From positions 735,001-799,000 of the forward strand of contig NC_135556.1 of the NCBI RefSeq assembly GCF_964340395.1: a stretch of DNA of 64,000 bases, in the 5' to 3' direction. The DNA comes from Glandiceps talaboti (lineage: Eukaryota; Hemichordata; Enteropneusta; Spengelidae). This document shows, in pieces, positions 14,601 to 26,572 of the stretch (its first letter is position 1; each line of letters starts with the position of its first letter). Below the pieces are notes generated by a model. The model had not been told where the DNA came from and searched no databases. It was given only the letters and a program-made list of their open reading frames with translations. Position numbers and translations under genes: made by a program.

Positions 14601-17600
14601 CAATTAAAACCCCAGAATATTTCAGGTTGCTTTTTACACAGTTAATACACCAATAAGTGTTGTCTGTACTAGTGGTAGTAGCAAGATTCAATCTGCCTCT
14701 GCTTTGAAATAAAGTTACTCATTTTAATATGACGGGTATCATGTATAATTCCCTATGTATACGTTATATATGGCAGCTATAGCCAAATACGCATACTTTA
14801 TGACCCATGCAATTAAAACCCCTGAATATTTCAGGTTGGTTTTTACACAGTTAATACACCAATAAGTGTAGTCTGTACTAATCGTAGTAGCAAGATTCAA
14901 TCTGCCTCTGCTTTGAAATAAAAAATACCCATTTTAATATGACGCCTTATCATGCATTGCTTTATATATTGCAGCTAGCCAAACAATCATACTTTATGAC
15001 CGATGCAATTAAAACCCCTAAATATTTCAGGTTCCTTTTTACATAGTTAATACACCGATAAGTATAGTCTGTACTAGTGGTAGTAGCAAGATTCAATCTG
15101 CCTCTGCTTTGAAATAAAGTTACCCATTTTAATATGACACGTATCATGTATATTCCCTATGTATACATTGCTATATATGGCAGCTAGCCAGAGACGCATA
15201 CTTTATGACCCATGCAATTAAAACCCCAGAATATTTCAGGTTGCTTTTTACACAGTTAATACACCAATAAGTGTAGTCTGTACTAGTTGTAGTAGCAAGA
15301 TTCAATCTGCCTCAGCTTTGAAATAAAAAATACCCATTTTAATATGACGCCTCATACTTTATGACCGATGCAATTAAAACCCCTAAATATTTCAGGTTGC
15401 TTTTTACATAGTTAATACACCGATAAGTATAGTCTGTACTAGTGGTATTAGCTAGCTTCAATCTGCCTCTGGTTTGAAATAAAATTACCCATTTTAATAT
15501 GATGCGTAACATGTATATTCCCTATGTATACATTGCTATATATGGCAGCTAGCGAAAGACGCATACTTTATGACCCATGCAATTTAAACCCCTGAATATT
15601 TCAGATTGCTTTTCACACAGTTAATACACCAATAAGTGTAGTCTGTACTAGTGGTAGTAGCAAGATTCAATCTGCCTCTGCTTTGAAATAAAGTTACCTA
15701 TTTTAATATGACGCGTATCATGTATAATTCCCTATGTATACATTGTTAAACATGACAGCTATAGCCAAAGACGCATACTTTATGACCCATGCAATTAAAA
15801 CCCCTGAATATTTCAGGTTGATTTTTACACAGTTAATACACCAATAAGTGTAGTCTGTGCTAATCGTAGTAGCAAGATTCAATCTGCCTCTGCTTTGAAA
15901 TAAAGTTACCCATTTTAATATGACGCGTATCATCTATATTCCCTATGTATACATTGCAATATATATCAGCTAGCCAAAGACGCATACTTTATGACCCATG
16001 CAATTAAAACCCCAGAATATTTCAGGTTGCTTTTTACACAGTTAATACACCAATAAGTGTAGTCTGTACTAGTTGTAGTAGCAAGATTTAATCTGCCTCA
16101 GCTTTGAAATAAAAAATACCCATTTTAATATGACGCCTTATCATGCATTGCTTTATATATTGCAGCTAGCCAAACAATCATACTTTATGACCGATGCAAT
16201 TAAAACCCCTGAATATCTCAGGTTGCTTTTTACACAGTTAATACACCAATAAGTATAGTCTGTACTAGTGGTAGTAGCAAGATTCAATCTGCCTCTGCTT
16301 TGAAATAAAGTTACCCATTTTAATATGACGCGTATCATGTATAATTCCCTATGTATACATTGTTATATATGGCAGCTATAGCCAAATACGGCATACTTTA
16401 TGACCCATGCAATTAAAACCCCTGAATATCTCAGGTTGCTTTTTACACAGTTAATACACCAATAAGTGTAGTCTGTACTAGTGGTAGTAGCAAGATTCAA
16501 TCTGCCTCTGCTTTGAAATAAAATTACCCATTTTAATATGACGCGTATCATGTATAATTCCCTATGTATACATTGTTAAATATGGCAGCTATAGCCAAAG
16601 ACGCATACTTTATGACCCATGCAATTAAAACCCCTGTATATTTCAGGTTGATTTTTACACAGTTAATACAACAATAAGTGTAGTCTGTGCTAATCGTAGT
16701 AGCAAGATTCAATCTGCCTCTGCTTTGAAATAAAGTTACCCATTTTAATATGATATGACGCGTATCATCTATATTCCCTATGTATACATTGCAATATATA
16801 TAAGTTAGCCAAAGACGCATACTTTATGACCCATGCAATTAAAACCCCAGAATATTTCAGGTTGCTTTTTACACAGTTAATACACCAATAAGTGTAGTCA
16901 GTACTAGTGGTAGTAGCAAGATTCAACCTCAGACTGCCTCTGCTTTGAAATAAAGTTACCCATTTTAATATGACGCGTATCATATCCCTATGTATACATT
17001 GTTATATATGGCAGCTAGCCAAAGACGTTTACTTTATGACCCATGCAATTAAAACCCCTGAATATTTCAGGTTGCTTTTTACACAGTTAATACACCAATA
17101 AGTGTAGTCTGTACTAGTTGTAGTAGCAAGATTCAATCTGCCTCAGCTTTGAAATAAAAAATACCCATTTTAATATGACGTCGCCTTATCATGCATTGCT
17201 TTATATATGGCAGCTAGCCAAAGAATGATACTTTATGACCCATGCAATTAAAACCCCTAAATATTTCATGTTGCTTTTTACATAGTTAATACACCAATAA
17301 GTATAGTCTGTACTAGTGGTAGTAGCAAGATTCAATCTGCCTCTGCTTTGAAATAAAGTTACCCATTTTAATATGACGCGTATCATGTATATTCCCTATG
17401 TATACATTGCTATATATGGCAACTTGCCAAAGACGCATACTTTACGACCCATGCAATTAAAACCCCTGAATATTTCAGGTTGCTTTTTACACAGTTAATA
17501 CACCAATAAGTGTAGTCTGTACTAGTGGTAGTAGCAAGATTCAATCTGCCTCTGCTTTGAAATAAAGTTACCCATTTTAATATGACGCGTATCATGTATA

Positions 17601-17971
17601 TTCCCTATGTATACATTGCTATATATGGCAGCTAACCAAAGACGGATACTTTATGACCCATGCAATTAAAACCCCTGAATATTTCAGGTTGCTTTTTACA
17701 CAGTTAATACACCAATAAGTGTAGTCTGTACTAGTGGTAGTAGCAAGATTCAATCTGCCTCTGCTTTGAAATAAAGTTACCATTTTAATATGACGCGTAT
17801 CATCTATAATTCCCTATGTATACATAATAATATATACTTTATTATCCAATACAATGGAAATTTGCCTTCGGCACCAGGCTACAATGACAATAACGACAAA
17901 AACAACTTACAGAAACAGCAGAGTAAAAAGACGGAACACACACAAATTGAATATAAACTGTCCAAGACTGA

Positions 17972-19760
17972 CTAAAAGTCTCGACTGACAGGTGTTGGAG
18001 CCCTGCTCCTTGTCAGTGATTTAGGCATATTTGCGTTTAAAACAGCGACAGCAGATGGGACAAACGACTTCTTAAATATATTTTTCTTTGCCCTAGGCAC
18101 CAGCAACCGGCGACCTGAAGGCAGATACTGAAATCTGTCATATAATGGGTGGGATGGGTCTTTTAGAATTGACAGACCTTTCCTACGGAGAGCCTGTTTG
18201 TACAGATCTCCAAGCTCAGTGAACCTTACCCCGACAAGTCTGCTACAAATATTCACAATTCTCGAAAGTCTTGTCTTATCTCTAACGGAAAGGTGACCAA
18301 ACCAAGAGACAATATTAAATGTCAAAACACTCTCAATACAGCAGCGATAAACAGAAACTAGAATATGTGTGCTAACATCGAAGCTCTTGAGTTTCCTCAA
18401 AAGAAAAAGGCGTTGATGAGCCTTTTTGTATATACTATCGGTGTTTATCCTGAAATTGAGGTCCTGATCTAAGTGAGAACCCAAATACTTGAACGATGAC
18501 ACTATTTCCACATTTTGACCGTCAATATTAATGGGTACAATTGTATCTGACTTTCTACGATTATCAAGAACTAATTCTTTTGTCTTTGCAATATTCAACG
18601 TAAGAAAATTATCTTTGAACCAAGAGCAAAGATGACCTATTTCAAGGAAGTAGTTTGACAAGGAATCTTCATCTTTCAGTCTCGCAACTAACGCCATGTC
18701 ATCGGCAAATTTGATTAAAGTTAACAATGTATTCGAAATACTGACTTCGTTTGTGTAAATTGAAAACAGCATGGGTGACAGGACACATCCCTGTGGAGCA
18801 CCCGTATTTAACGTTAGTTCACTAGACATATGCCCGTTTACAAGGACACGCTGTGGTCGATCGCTTAGAAACTGCCTAATCCAAAGCACGATTGTATGAT
18901 TGACCTGTAAGTGTATTAGCCTCTTAATCAACAGATGGGGTTGGATTGTGTTAAAGGCAGAAGAAAAATCCATGAATAGAATTCGAGTGTAGTTTGAGGC
19001 GTCATCGAGATGACTGGCAATTAGATTTATAAGAGTCACACTAGCATCCTCTACCCCTCTTTTGGGCTTGTAAGCAAATTGTAAAGGGTCCAAGCGATCG
19101 GCCACAGACGTTTTTAGCTGATTACTAACTAGCCTTTCCATACATTTGGCAAGGATTGATGTCAGTGAAACTGGTCTGTAATCATTCAATTGATTCGGAT
19201 TTGTTTTTTTAGGGACAGGGATTATGTTAGATATTTTCCATAATCTGGGTACGAAACAAGTGTTTAAAAGTAGTTGAAATAGACGGGTTAACACTCCACT
19301 CAACTGCCAAGCACATGTTTTTAAAACTTTACCCTTCAGGCCATCTGGTCCAGAGGCTTTGGAAGGATCAAGTTTTAAAAAGCAAGAAGCAACTTCTCTC
19401 TCTTCGATAGTTACTGGCGATGGAGTAAGAGATTGAGAAATAGTATCACATTCACTCCTAAAATCATGTATATCAAATCTGGCATAAAATTGATTCAATT
19501 CATTTGCAAAACCTAGGGGGTCATCAGTACTTATTCCCTTCGTCTTCTGATTCTTACCCATAATCGTATTAAGGCCTTTCCAGGCATCTTTTGCTTTACC
19601 TTTACTGAGATTGTCTTCAACCTTATTCTTGTAATCAATTTTAGCTTGCTTAACCATACTTCTAAACACTTTACGTTGTTCTCTGACCTTAATCGTATCA
19701 CTCTGTTTAAACGCTTTCCTAATTTCTGCCAATTGACTACGCAGATCTTTACGTACCCAT
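17972..19760 (-). pseudogene. LINE reverse transcriptase region
   Basis: Reverse transcriptase of the LINE, used to copy its RNA into a nicked target. In the frame ending at the stop at 17972, the finger and palm motifs run in order. They are PSKASGPDGL near residue 151, NDYRPVSLTS near 211, the motif A aspartate in FMDFSSAFN near 281-289, GAPQGCVLSP near 339-348, and the catalytic FADD at 370-373. The C-terminal region after the thumb is present to the stop. The open frame nominally begins at 19816, but residues before about 19760 are read out of frame relative to the endonuclease. A one-base deletion near 19755-19765 thus separates two parts of what is one ORF in this class. All catalytic residues I can check are intact; the element is dead by truncation and frameshift. 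Confidence 0.88.
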
Positions 19761-19764
19761 GGTT

Positions 19765-20754
19765 GGTATTTGCAAACACCTGTATAGTTTTTGTTCCAAT
19801 GAAAGAATCTTCGCAAAATTTAATGTATGAAATTATGGTATCACTTAGTTCTTCTTTATCTGAACAACTGTCGAAAAACATTGACCAGTCCGTACACTCA
19901 AAACATGCTTGCAGTATTTCTACACTATCAGATGTCCAATGTTTTATAACCTTTGTCTTTGGTCTTGAAGTCTTCAATTTCTGCCTGTATTTTGGAAGAA
20001 GATGGATGACGTCATGATCAGACCGACCAAGTGGGTGCGCACTTCTGACAGAAAAGGCATCACTGATGTTACCGTAGCACTTGTCCAGGGTGCGATTCAG
20101 ACGTGTTGAACATGTTACATATTGCTGCAAATTAGGCAGTTGACTACTGATGTCACACATGTTAAAGTCGCCGAGAATGAAGACGGGTTGGTCGACTGAT
20201 CGATTAACAGCTGCATTATAACTCTGCGCTATGCGCTCGGCTGCTGCTGTATTGTCTGGACCAGGTACATACACAAGTATTACCGTCACCTGTCCGAATT
20301 CCCGGGGCAAATAGTAGGGTCTGAATGAAACTGTTAGGATTTCAAGATCTTTTGTACTCACAGTTTCGCGAATAGTGTAGTTGTTTGACCAGTTGTCATT
20401 AACAAAAATACAAAGTCCTCCACCTATGCTTTTTCCAGTTTTTTCCTTGTCTCTATCATGGCGAATACAAGTAAACCCCTCAAGATCTATGTCAGGTGAA
20501 TCTTCTTTTAACCATGTTTCAGTAAAACACAACAAGCTACTCCTTCGATAATCCCCGTCATATTTCACCTGGGCAGAAAGTTCGTCCATCTTATTATGCA
20601 ATGATCTAATATTTGAGAAAGTTATCGCCGGTAAGGGAAGTCGACACCCTCTTCTCTTTATCCTGTTCTTTACACCGCCTCTAGAGCCCCGTTTTTTACT
20701 GTTACCTGATCTTTTCCGCAAAGTGGCATTAAACTCGTTCACTTCCACGTCCAC
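19765..20754 (-). pseudogene. LINE endonuclease (EEP family) region, fused to satellite reading frame
   Basis: Apurinic-like endonuclease that nicks the target for retrotransposition. Visible family motifs are an N-terminal NIRSLHNKMDEL, FTETW with the catalytic glutamate, FILGDFN, and the terminal GRSDHD catalytic motif. A basic stretch (GNSKKRGSRGG, IKRRGCR) precedes the domain. Upstream the open frame does not stop at the element border. It runs on into satellite sequence up to a methionine at 20991, so the first 78 or so codons of the 486-codon frame are satellite-derived. That fusion is accidental in appearance, created by 5' truncation. After the GRSDHD motif the frame continues to about 19765, where a one-base loss shifts reading out of the reverse transcriptase. 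Confidence 0.85.
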
Positions 20755-23700
20755 TACATTGTTAAATATGGCAGCTATAGCCAAAGACGCATACTTTATG
20801 ACCCATGCAATTAAAACCCCTGAATATTTCAGGTTGATTTTTACACCGTTAATACACCAATAAGTGTAGTCTGTACTAATCGTAGTAGCAAGATTCAATC
20901 TGCCTCTGCTTTGAAATAAAGTTACCCATTTTAATATGACGCGTATCATATCCCTATGTATACATTGTACGGCAGCTAGCCAAAGACGCATACTTTATGA
21001 CCCATGCAATTAAAACCCCTGAATATTTCAGGTTGCTTTTTACACAGTTAATACACCAATAAGTGTAGTCTGTACTAGTTGTAGTAGCAAGATTCAATCT
21101 GCCTCAGCTTTGAAATAAAAAATACCCATTTTAATATGACGCCAATTATCATGCATTGCTTTATATATGGCAGCTACCCAAAGAATCATACTTTATGACC
21201 GATGCAATTAAAACCCCTAAATATTTCAGGTTGCTTTTTACATAGTTAATACACCAATAAGTGTAGTCTATAGTAGTGGTAGTAGCAAGATTCAATCTGC
21301 CTCTGCTTTGAAATAAAGTTACCCATTTTAATATGACGCGTATGATGTATATTCCCTATGTATACATTGCTATATATGGCAACTTGCCAAAGACGCATAC
21401 TTTATGACCCATGCAATTATAACCCCTGAATATTTCAGGTTGCTTTTTACACAGTTAATACACCAATAAGTGTAGTCTGTACTAGTGGTAGTAGCAAGAT
21501 TCAATCTGCCTCTGCTTTGAAATAAAGTTACCCATTTTAATATGACGCGTATCATGTATATTCCCTATGTATACATTGCTATATATGGCAACTTGCCAAA
21601 GACGCATACTTTATGACCCATGCAATTAAAACCCCTGAATATTTCAGGTTGCTTTTTACACAGTTAATACACCAATAAGTGTAGTCTGTACTAGTGGTAG
21701 TAGCAAGATTCAATCTGCCTCTGCTTTGAAATAAAATTACCCATTTTAATATGACGCGTATCATGTATAATTCCCTATGTATACATTGTTATATATGGCA
21801 GCTATAGCCAAAGACGCATATACTTTATGACCCATGCAATTAAAACCCCTTTATATTTCAGGTTGCTTTTTACACAGTTAATACACCAATAAGTATAGTC
21901 TGTACTAGTGGTAGTAGCAAGATTCAATCTGCCTCTGCTTTGAAATAAAGTTACCCATTTTAATATGACGTGTATCATGTATATTCCCTATGTATACATT
22001 GCTATATATGGCAGCTAGCCAAAGACGCATACTTTATGACCCATGCAATTAAAACCCCTGAATATCTCAGGTTCCTTTTTACATAGTTAATACACCAATA
22101 AGTGTAGTCTGTGCTAATCGTAGTAGCAAGATTCAATCTGCCTCTGCTTTGAAATAAAGTAACCCATTTTAATATGACGCTTATCATGTATAATTCCCTA
22201 TGTATACATTGTTATATATGGCAGCCAGCCAAAGACGCATACTTTATGACCCATGCAATTAAAACCCCTGAATATCTGAGGTTGCTTTTTACACAGTTAA
22301 TACACCAATAAGTGTAGTCTGTACTAGTGGTAGTAGCAAGATTCAATCTGCCTCTGCTTTGAAATAAAGATACCCATTTTAATATGACGCGTATCATATC
22401 TATTAATTCCCTATGTATACATTGCTATATATGGCAGCTATAGCCAAAGACGCATACTTTATGACCCATGCAATTAAAACCACTGATTATTTCAGATTGC
22501 TTTTCACACAGTTAATACACCAATAAGTGTAGTCTGTACTAGTGGTAGTAGCAAGATTCAATCTGCCTCTGCTTTGAAATAAAGTTACCCATTTTAATAT
22601 GACACGTATCATCTATATTTCCTATGTATACATTGCTTATATATGGCAACTTGCCAGAGACGCATACTTTATGACCCATGGAATTAAAACCCCTGAATAT
22701 TTCAGGTTTCTTTTTACACAGTTAATATACCAATAAGTATAGTCTGTACTAGTGGTAGTAGCAAGATTCAATCTGCCTCTGCTTTGAAATAAAGTTACCC
22801 ATTTTAATATGACGTGTATCATGTATATTCCCTATGTATACATTGCTATATATGGCAGCTATAGCCAAAGACGCATACTTTATGACCCATGCAATTAAAA
22901 CCCCTGTATATTTCAGGTTCCTTTTTACATAGTTAATACACCAATAAGTGTAGTCTGTGCTAATCGTAGTAGCAAGATTCAATCTGCCTCTGCTTTGAAA
23001 TAAAGATACCCATTTTAATATGACGCTTATCATGTATAATTCCCTATGTATACATTGTTATATATGGCAGCTAGCCAAAGACGCATACTTTATGACCCAT
23101 GCAATTAAAACCCCTGAATATCTCAGGTTGCTTTTTACACAGTTAATACACCAATAAGTATAGTCTGTACTAGTGGTAGTAGCAAGATTCAATCTGCCTC
23201 TGCTTTGAAATAAAGTAACCCATTTTAATATGACGCTTATCATGTATAATTCCCTATGTATACATTGTTATATATGGCAGCCAGCCAAAGACGCATACTT
23301 TATGACCCATGCAATTAAAACCCCTGAATATCTCAGATTGCTTTTCACACAGTTAATACACCAATAAGTGTAGTCTGTACTAGTGGTAGTAGCAAGATTC
23401 AATCTGCCTCTGCTTTGAAATAAAGTTACCCATTTTAATATGACGCGTATCATCTATATTTCCTATGTATACATTGCTTATATATGGCAACTTGCCAGAG
23501 ACGCATACTTTATGACCCATGGAATTAAAACCCCTGAATATTTCAGGTTTCTTTTTACACAGTTAATATACCAATAAGTATAGTCTGTACTAGTGGTAGT
23601 AGCAAGATTCAATCTGCCTCTGCTTTGAAATAAAGTTACCCATTTTAATATGACGCGTATCATGTATGTTCCCTATGTATACATTGCTATATATGGCAGC

Positions 23701-23850
23701 TATAGCCAAAGACGCATACTTTATGACCCATGCAATTAAAACCCCTGAATATTTCAGATTGGTTTTTACACAGTTAATACACCAATAAGTGTAGTCTGTA
23801 CTAGTGGTAGTAGCAAGATTGAATCTGCCTCTGTTTCGAAATAAAGATAT
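20755..23850 (-). repeat. Satellite array, about 209-bp monomers, block 2
   Basis: Continuation of the same array to the right of the LINE, starting mid-monomer. Spacing is 209-210 bp (21370, 21579; 22002, 22212; 23058, 23268, 23478). Local duplication is evident: monomers at about 22600-22830 and 23440-23670 share the same rare variants (GGCAACTTGCCAGAGACGC, CCATGGAATTAAAACC). The last monomer decays near 23850. Confidence 0.94.
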
Positions 23851-23895
23851 TCATTCCATGCTAAGTTCAGCACGCGTTCTCACTATTTCTACCTT

Positions 23896-23908
23896 TGACC
23901 TTTGACCT
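23896..23908 (-). promoter_or_regulatory. Perfect DR1 nuclear receptor element
   Basis: TGACCTTTGACCT is AGGTCA-A-AGGTCA on the minus strand, the exact DR1 consensus. A third partial half-site follows in the same register. It sits at the edge of the satellite. Confidence 0.4.
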
Positions 23909-24069
23909 TAAATTCCTGTGACACGTATATGTGTCGATTGGCAATGTACCCTGAACATTTCATGAGCATACATTGACAATAAAGTATATTTTTGATGTCC
24001 TATCTTGGGTATTGTACATTGCTTATTTCTCAAAAATGCGCCAAACAAGAGGACTTTTGTACGTAAATG

Positions 24070-24085
24070 TGGCCACTAGGGGGCG
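24070..24085 (+). promoter_or_regulatory. CTCF-like core motif
   Basis: TGGCCACTAGGGGGCG closely matches the conserved bilaterian CTCF core. Occupancy cannot be known from sequence. Confidence 0.45.
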
Positions 24086-24451
24086 TATTTTTAAATCAAA
24101 ATAGGCTAATTTTGTACCTTTCTGATTAAATTTTTTGATTTTTTTTATATTGGACTACTCATGTCAGAAAGCTTGACTAACAGTATACATGTCATGTTCT
24201 CATGATCAATTTTAATATGTTTTTTTAATTTAATTTTTTGTCACATTTCCTTAACATGGGAGCTTATGAGGGAAAGTAAATTTAATTTTTAAAAGGCATA
24301 TTTGTATGGAATTTCATGCGGTTTTTTGTGCTGACCTACTCGTATTAATGTTCATGATGCAGATAATGAATATTAAGTCTGAGTCTATTGCATAAATATG
24401 ATTTCTGGTGTTCATTTTTGTTCAATTTGGGAGCCATTCACAGGCAATACG

Positions 24452-24640
24452 GCGTCATATTAAAATGGGTATCTTTTTTTCAAAGCAGAGGTAGATTGAA
24501 TCTTGCTACTACTACTAGTACAGACTACACTTATTGATATATTAACTGTGAAAATAGCAACCTGAAATATACATGGGTTTTAATTGCACAGGCCTTATAC
24601 TATGCATCTTCGACCTGCTATAGCAATACATACTATATGT
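24452..24640 (+). repeat. Single inverted satellite monomer
   Basis: Starting at GCGTCATATTAAAATGGG, the sequence is the reverse complement of the satellite consensus, including CTACTAGTACAGACTACAC and GGGTTTTAATTGCA. It is diverged and decays near 24640. It is the only monomer in the window in this orientation. Confidence 0.9.
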
Positions 24641-24808
24641 CATTTCATACACCTCGTATCAGTACTTACAGAGGTCCTAGACACAATGTGATTCCTGTTT
24701 TGAAGAAACATCCATGCAATGTTTTACCAACCAGAACAATTTACTAATTAAACAAGAAACAAAAATTTGGGAGGGGTAACACATGTGCCTATATTCCACC
24801 ATTGTTAA

Positions 24809-25181
24809 AGGTGATTCAAAATGCTCACATTCACTATCGCTAATTTGCTAGACAACATGTTTGTGAAATGCATTCTGGTTTTAAAACTTTTCAAAAGCGT
24901 CTGCAAACACCTTAAAATGACCTTTTTTCAGTCACTTCCCTTCGGATTTACTTCGAGAGTTTTCGGGTATTTCCGGTCCCACCTAGACCACAGGATTTTA
25001 TGACATCATAAGGAGACATGGTTAGCACGTAGCCTATGACGAGCGTAGTCAACAGGTGAATAAAACTCAACAGCATTGTGAAAAAATACATTGCTGGTGG
25101 TTGTAATAGACATCAGTAAACAAAAACTACACTCTACATGTCTTATTAACCTACATTTACCGATATTTACTCACACTTTCT
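24809..25181 (+). repeat. Left inverted arm of the TTAA element
   Basis: Pairs with 26257-26559 in reverse complement with few mismatches, apart from the approximately 76-bp insertion in this arm. Confidence 0.9.
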
Positions 25182-26256
25182 GACTAATTGGCAGTGTCTG
25201 TGGGTATAAATGCTAAAATATTATCTCCCCATATTATGGCAAAATAAATCAAAACGGCTAGACTACAGTGTAGATATACATAAACACTTTTAATGTCACT
25301 CGCATGTTTCAATTTATTTATGTTTTTTTATTATTTGCCGAGGAGAAGCATTACAATATCTTCGACAGGCATGGCGTCGACAGCATATTATAGCCCACTA
25401 TACTCGACTATACTCACTGATGTCGCCTTTTGAACGGCGCATTAGCAACAAAGTAAACATATTTATCTTGAATAAATATACTAGCTATTAGATTGCCATA
25501 TCATCAGCAATAAAATTGTAAAGAATTGAGGAAATTTCGTGAGTTTAGTGTTGTCATTTACATGACATTAGCAACTCGTCTGGAAGAAAACTTGTATGGT
25601 TTCCCTTGTTGCGATATCACTTAATTTAATGCAACAAGCCTATTTAATATTCATTAGAAGAATTCTGTAACGAATCATGGTATTCGAAGTGTACAGTTTA
25701 GGAAACCAACAAATCAAATATCGCGATGTGTTCATGATATCAAATATGATTGGACAATATTGACGTCGGCAATCAAGGTCGTGACCCCAGCACATGGTTA
25801 TGAAAGAAAGCCTGCAATTAGATACTTGGCTAGCCACGTCCGGTCCCGTTTCTCAGGGTTTGTTTTGAAGTTAGAGACGTTATTTGTGTACGACTTGAAG
25901 AATTTTACAATATATCGGATTGATAAATATGGATTACATCAACACGTGGATAAATTTAACCCGAAACGAATGTGCGCTGTGCTCTCCCGATTCCATACGT
26001 ACATTGTACATACACTGCTTCAGCTTTGTTCGGCGGAACTATCCTAGTATGAGCTTACTGCCGCGGCCGCGGTGACCGCACAAAACTTGACAACACTACC
26101 CCTCTACCAATATATAATAATCACCTGTATACCGTGATAAAAACAAGCAATAATTCGAGTCCCCAATAAGTCGATGAGACCTACTTCTGTTCTGTCCGAT
26201 CCGAATGCGAGTTTCTTAGGTTTTATATGGGTTTCAGACTCGGACGAGATTAAGTG

Positions 26257-26559
26257 AGAAAGTGTGAGTAAATATCGGTAAATGTTGGTTAATAAGACAT
26301 GTAGAGTGTAGTTTTTGTTTACTGATGTCTGTTACAACCACTAGCAATGTATTTTTTCACAATGCTGTTGAGTTTTATTCACCTAGTGGGACCGGAAATA
26401 CCCGAAAACTCTCGAAGTAAATCCGAAGGGAAGTGACTGAAAAAGGGTCATTTTAAGGTGTTTGCAGACGCTTTTGAAAAGTTTTAAAACCAGAGTGCAT
26501 TTCACAAACATGTCGTCTAGCAAATTAGCGATAGTGAATGTGAGCATTTTGAATCACCT
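26257..26559 (-). repeat. Right inverted arm of the TTAA element
   Basis: Reverse complement of the left arm, lacking the internal 76 bases. It ends 13 bp before the start codon of the next open frame. Confidence 0.9.
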
Positions 26560-26572
26560 TTAAATATATAAA

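Larger units (their letters stand above)
1508..17825 (-). repeat. Satellite array, about 209-bp monomers, block 1
   Basis: Dozens of head-to-tail monomers of about 209-210 bp. Landmarks in each are CCCTATGTATACATTG, GGCAGCTAGCCAAAGACGC, a small hairpin CCTGAATATTTCAGG, GTACTAGTGGTAGTAG, and a TTAATATGACGC terminus. Spacing is 209 bp in the best-preserved runs (4538, 4747, 4956; 11068, 11277). Most monomers carry a 61-codon open frame on the minus strand running from the GCGTATCAT region. I treat it as a by-product of the repeat, because 209 is not divisible by 3 and no splice, promoter or RNA signal supports it. Larger segments are duplicated inside the array (see findings). The array is continuous with block 2 across an inserted LINE. 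Confidence 0.95.
17826..20754 (-). mobile_element. CR1/L2/Rex1-type LINE inserted in the satellite, 5'-truncated
   Basis: A 2929-bp minus-strand non-LTR retrotransposon splits a satellite monomer. TACAT flanks it on both sides (17821-17825 and 20755-20759), and joining the flanks restores a normal monomer. It encodes an apurinic-type endonuclease followed by a reverse transcriptase, separated by a frameshift. The 3' end (low coordinates) is short, with AATAAAG followed by a TATATTATT tail rather than poly-A, as in CR1/L2/Rex1-type elements. The 5' end is cut inside the region before the endonuclease, so any ORF1 is missing. Clade is assigned from motif style only. Confidence 0.88.
23862..24450. 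repeat. Diverged relative of the array core between a direct and an inverted monomer
   Basis: Non-satellite AT-rich block sharing the order of landmarks with 2740-3481: a CCTTTGACC repeat, then an AAGAGGA stretch, then a CCA...AGGGGGCG motif, then a GGCTAATTT stretch. It lies between the final direct monomer and a single inverted monomer. It carries a DR1 consensus at 23896-23908 and a CTCF-like site at 24070-24085. Confidence 0.6.
24809..26559. mobile_element. TTAA-flanked 1.75-kb transposon with long inverted arms
   Basis: The element begins AGGTGATTCAAAATGC at 24809 and ends with the complement at 26559. It is flanked on both sides by TTAA (24805-24808 and 26560-26563). The inverted arms are 373 bp on the left and 303 bp on the right; the left arm has about 76 extra bases near 24983-25058. 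TTAA duplication is the hallmark of piggyBac-type transposition, but I see no transposase motif. The 1.07-kb loop has only a 95-codon open frame (25760-26047, plus strand) that I do not recognise. It is probably a non-autonomous element. Confidence 0.85.

Noticed and set aside
19646-20017. 123-codon plus-strand frame
   Set aside because: Shadow of the LINE endonuclease region on the other strand.
1508-23850. More than 35 copies of a conserved 61-codon minus-strand frame in the satellite
   Set aside because: It repeats because the DNA repeats. The unit length is not a multiple of three, starts and stops drift between monomers, and no promoter, splice or RNA signal supports a protein.
1508-23850. 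CRISPR-like or ribozyme-like array
   Set aside because: Repeats are 209 bp without short variable spacers. I looked for hammerhead core motifs (CTGATGA with GAAA) in the monomers and did not find them.
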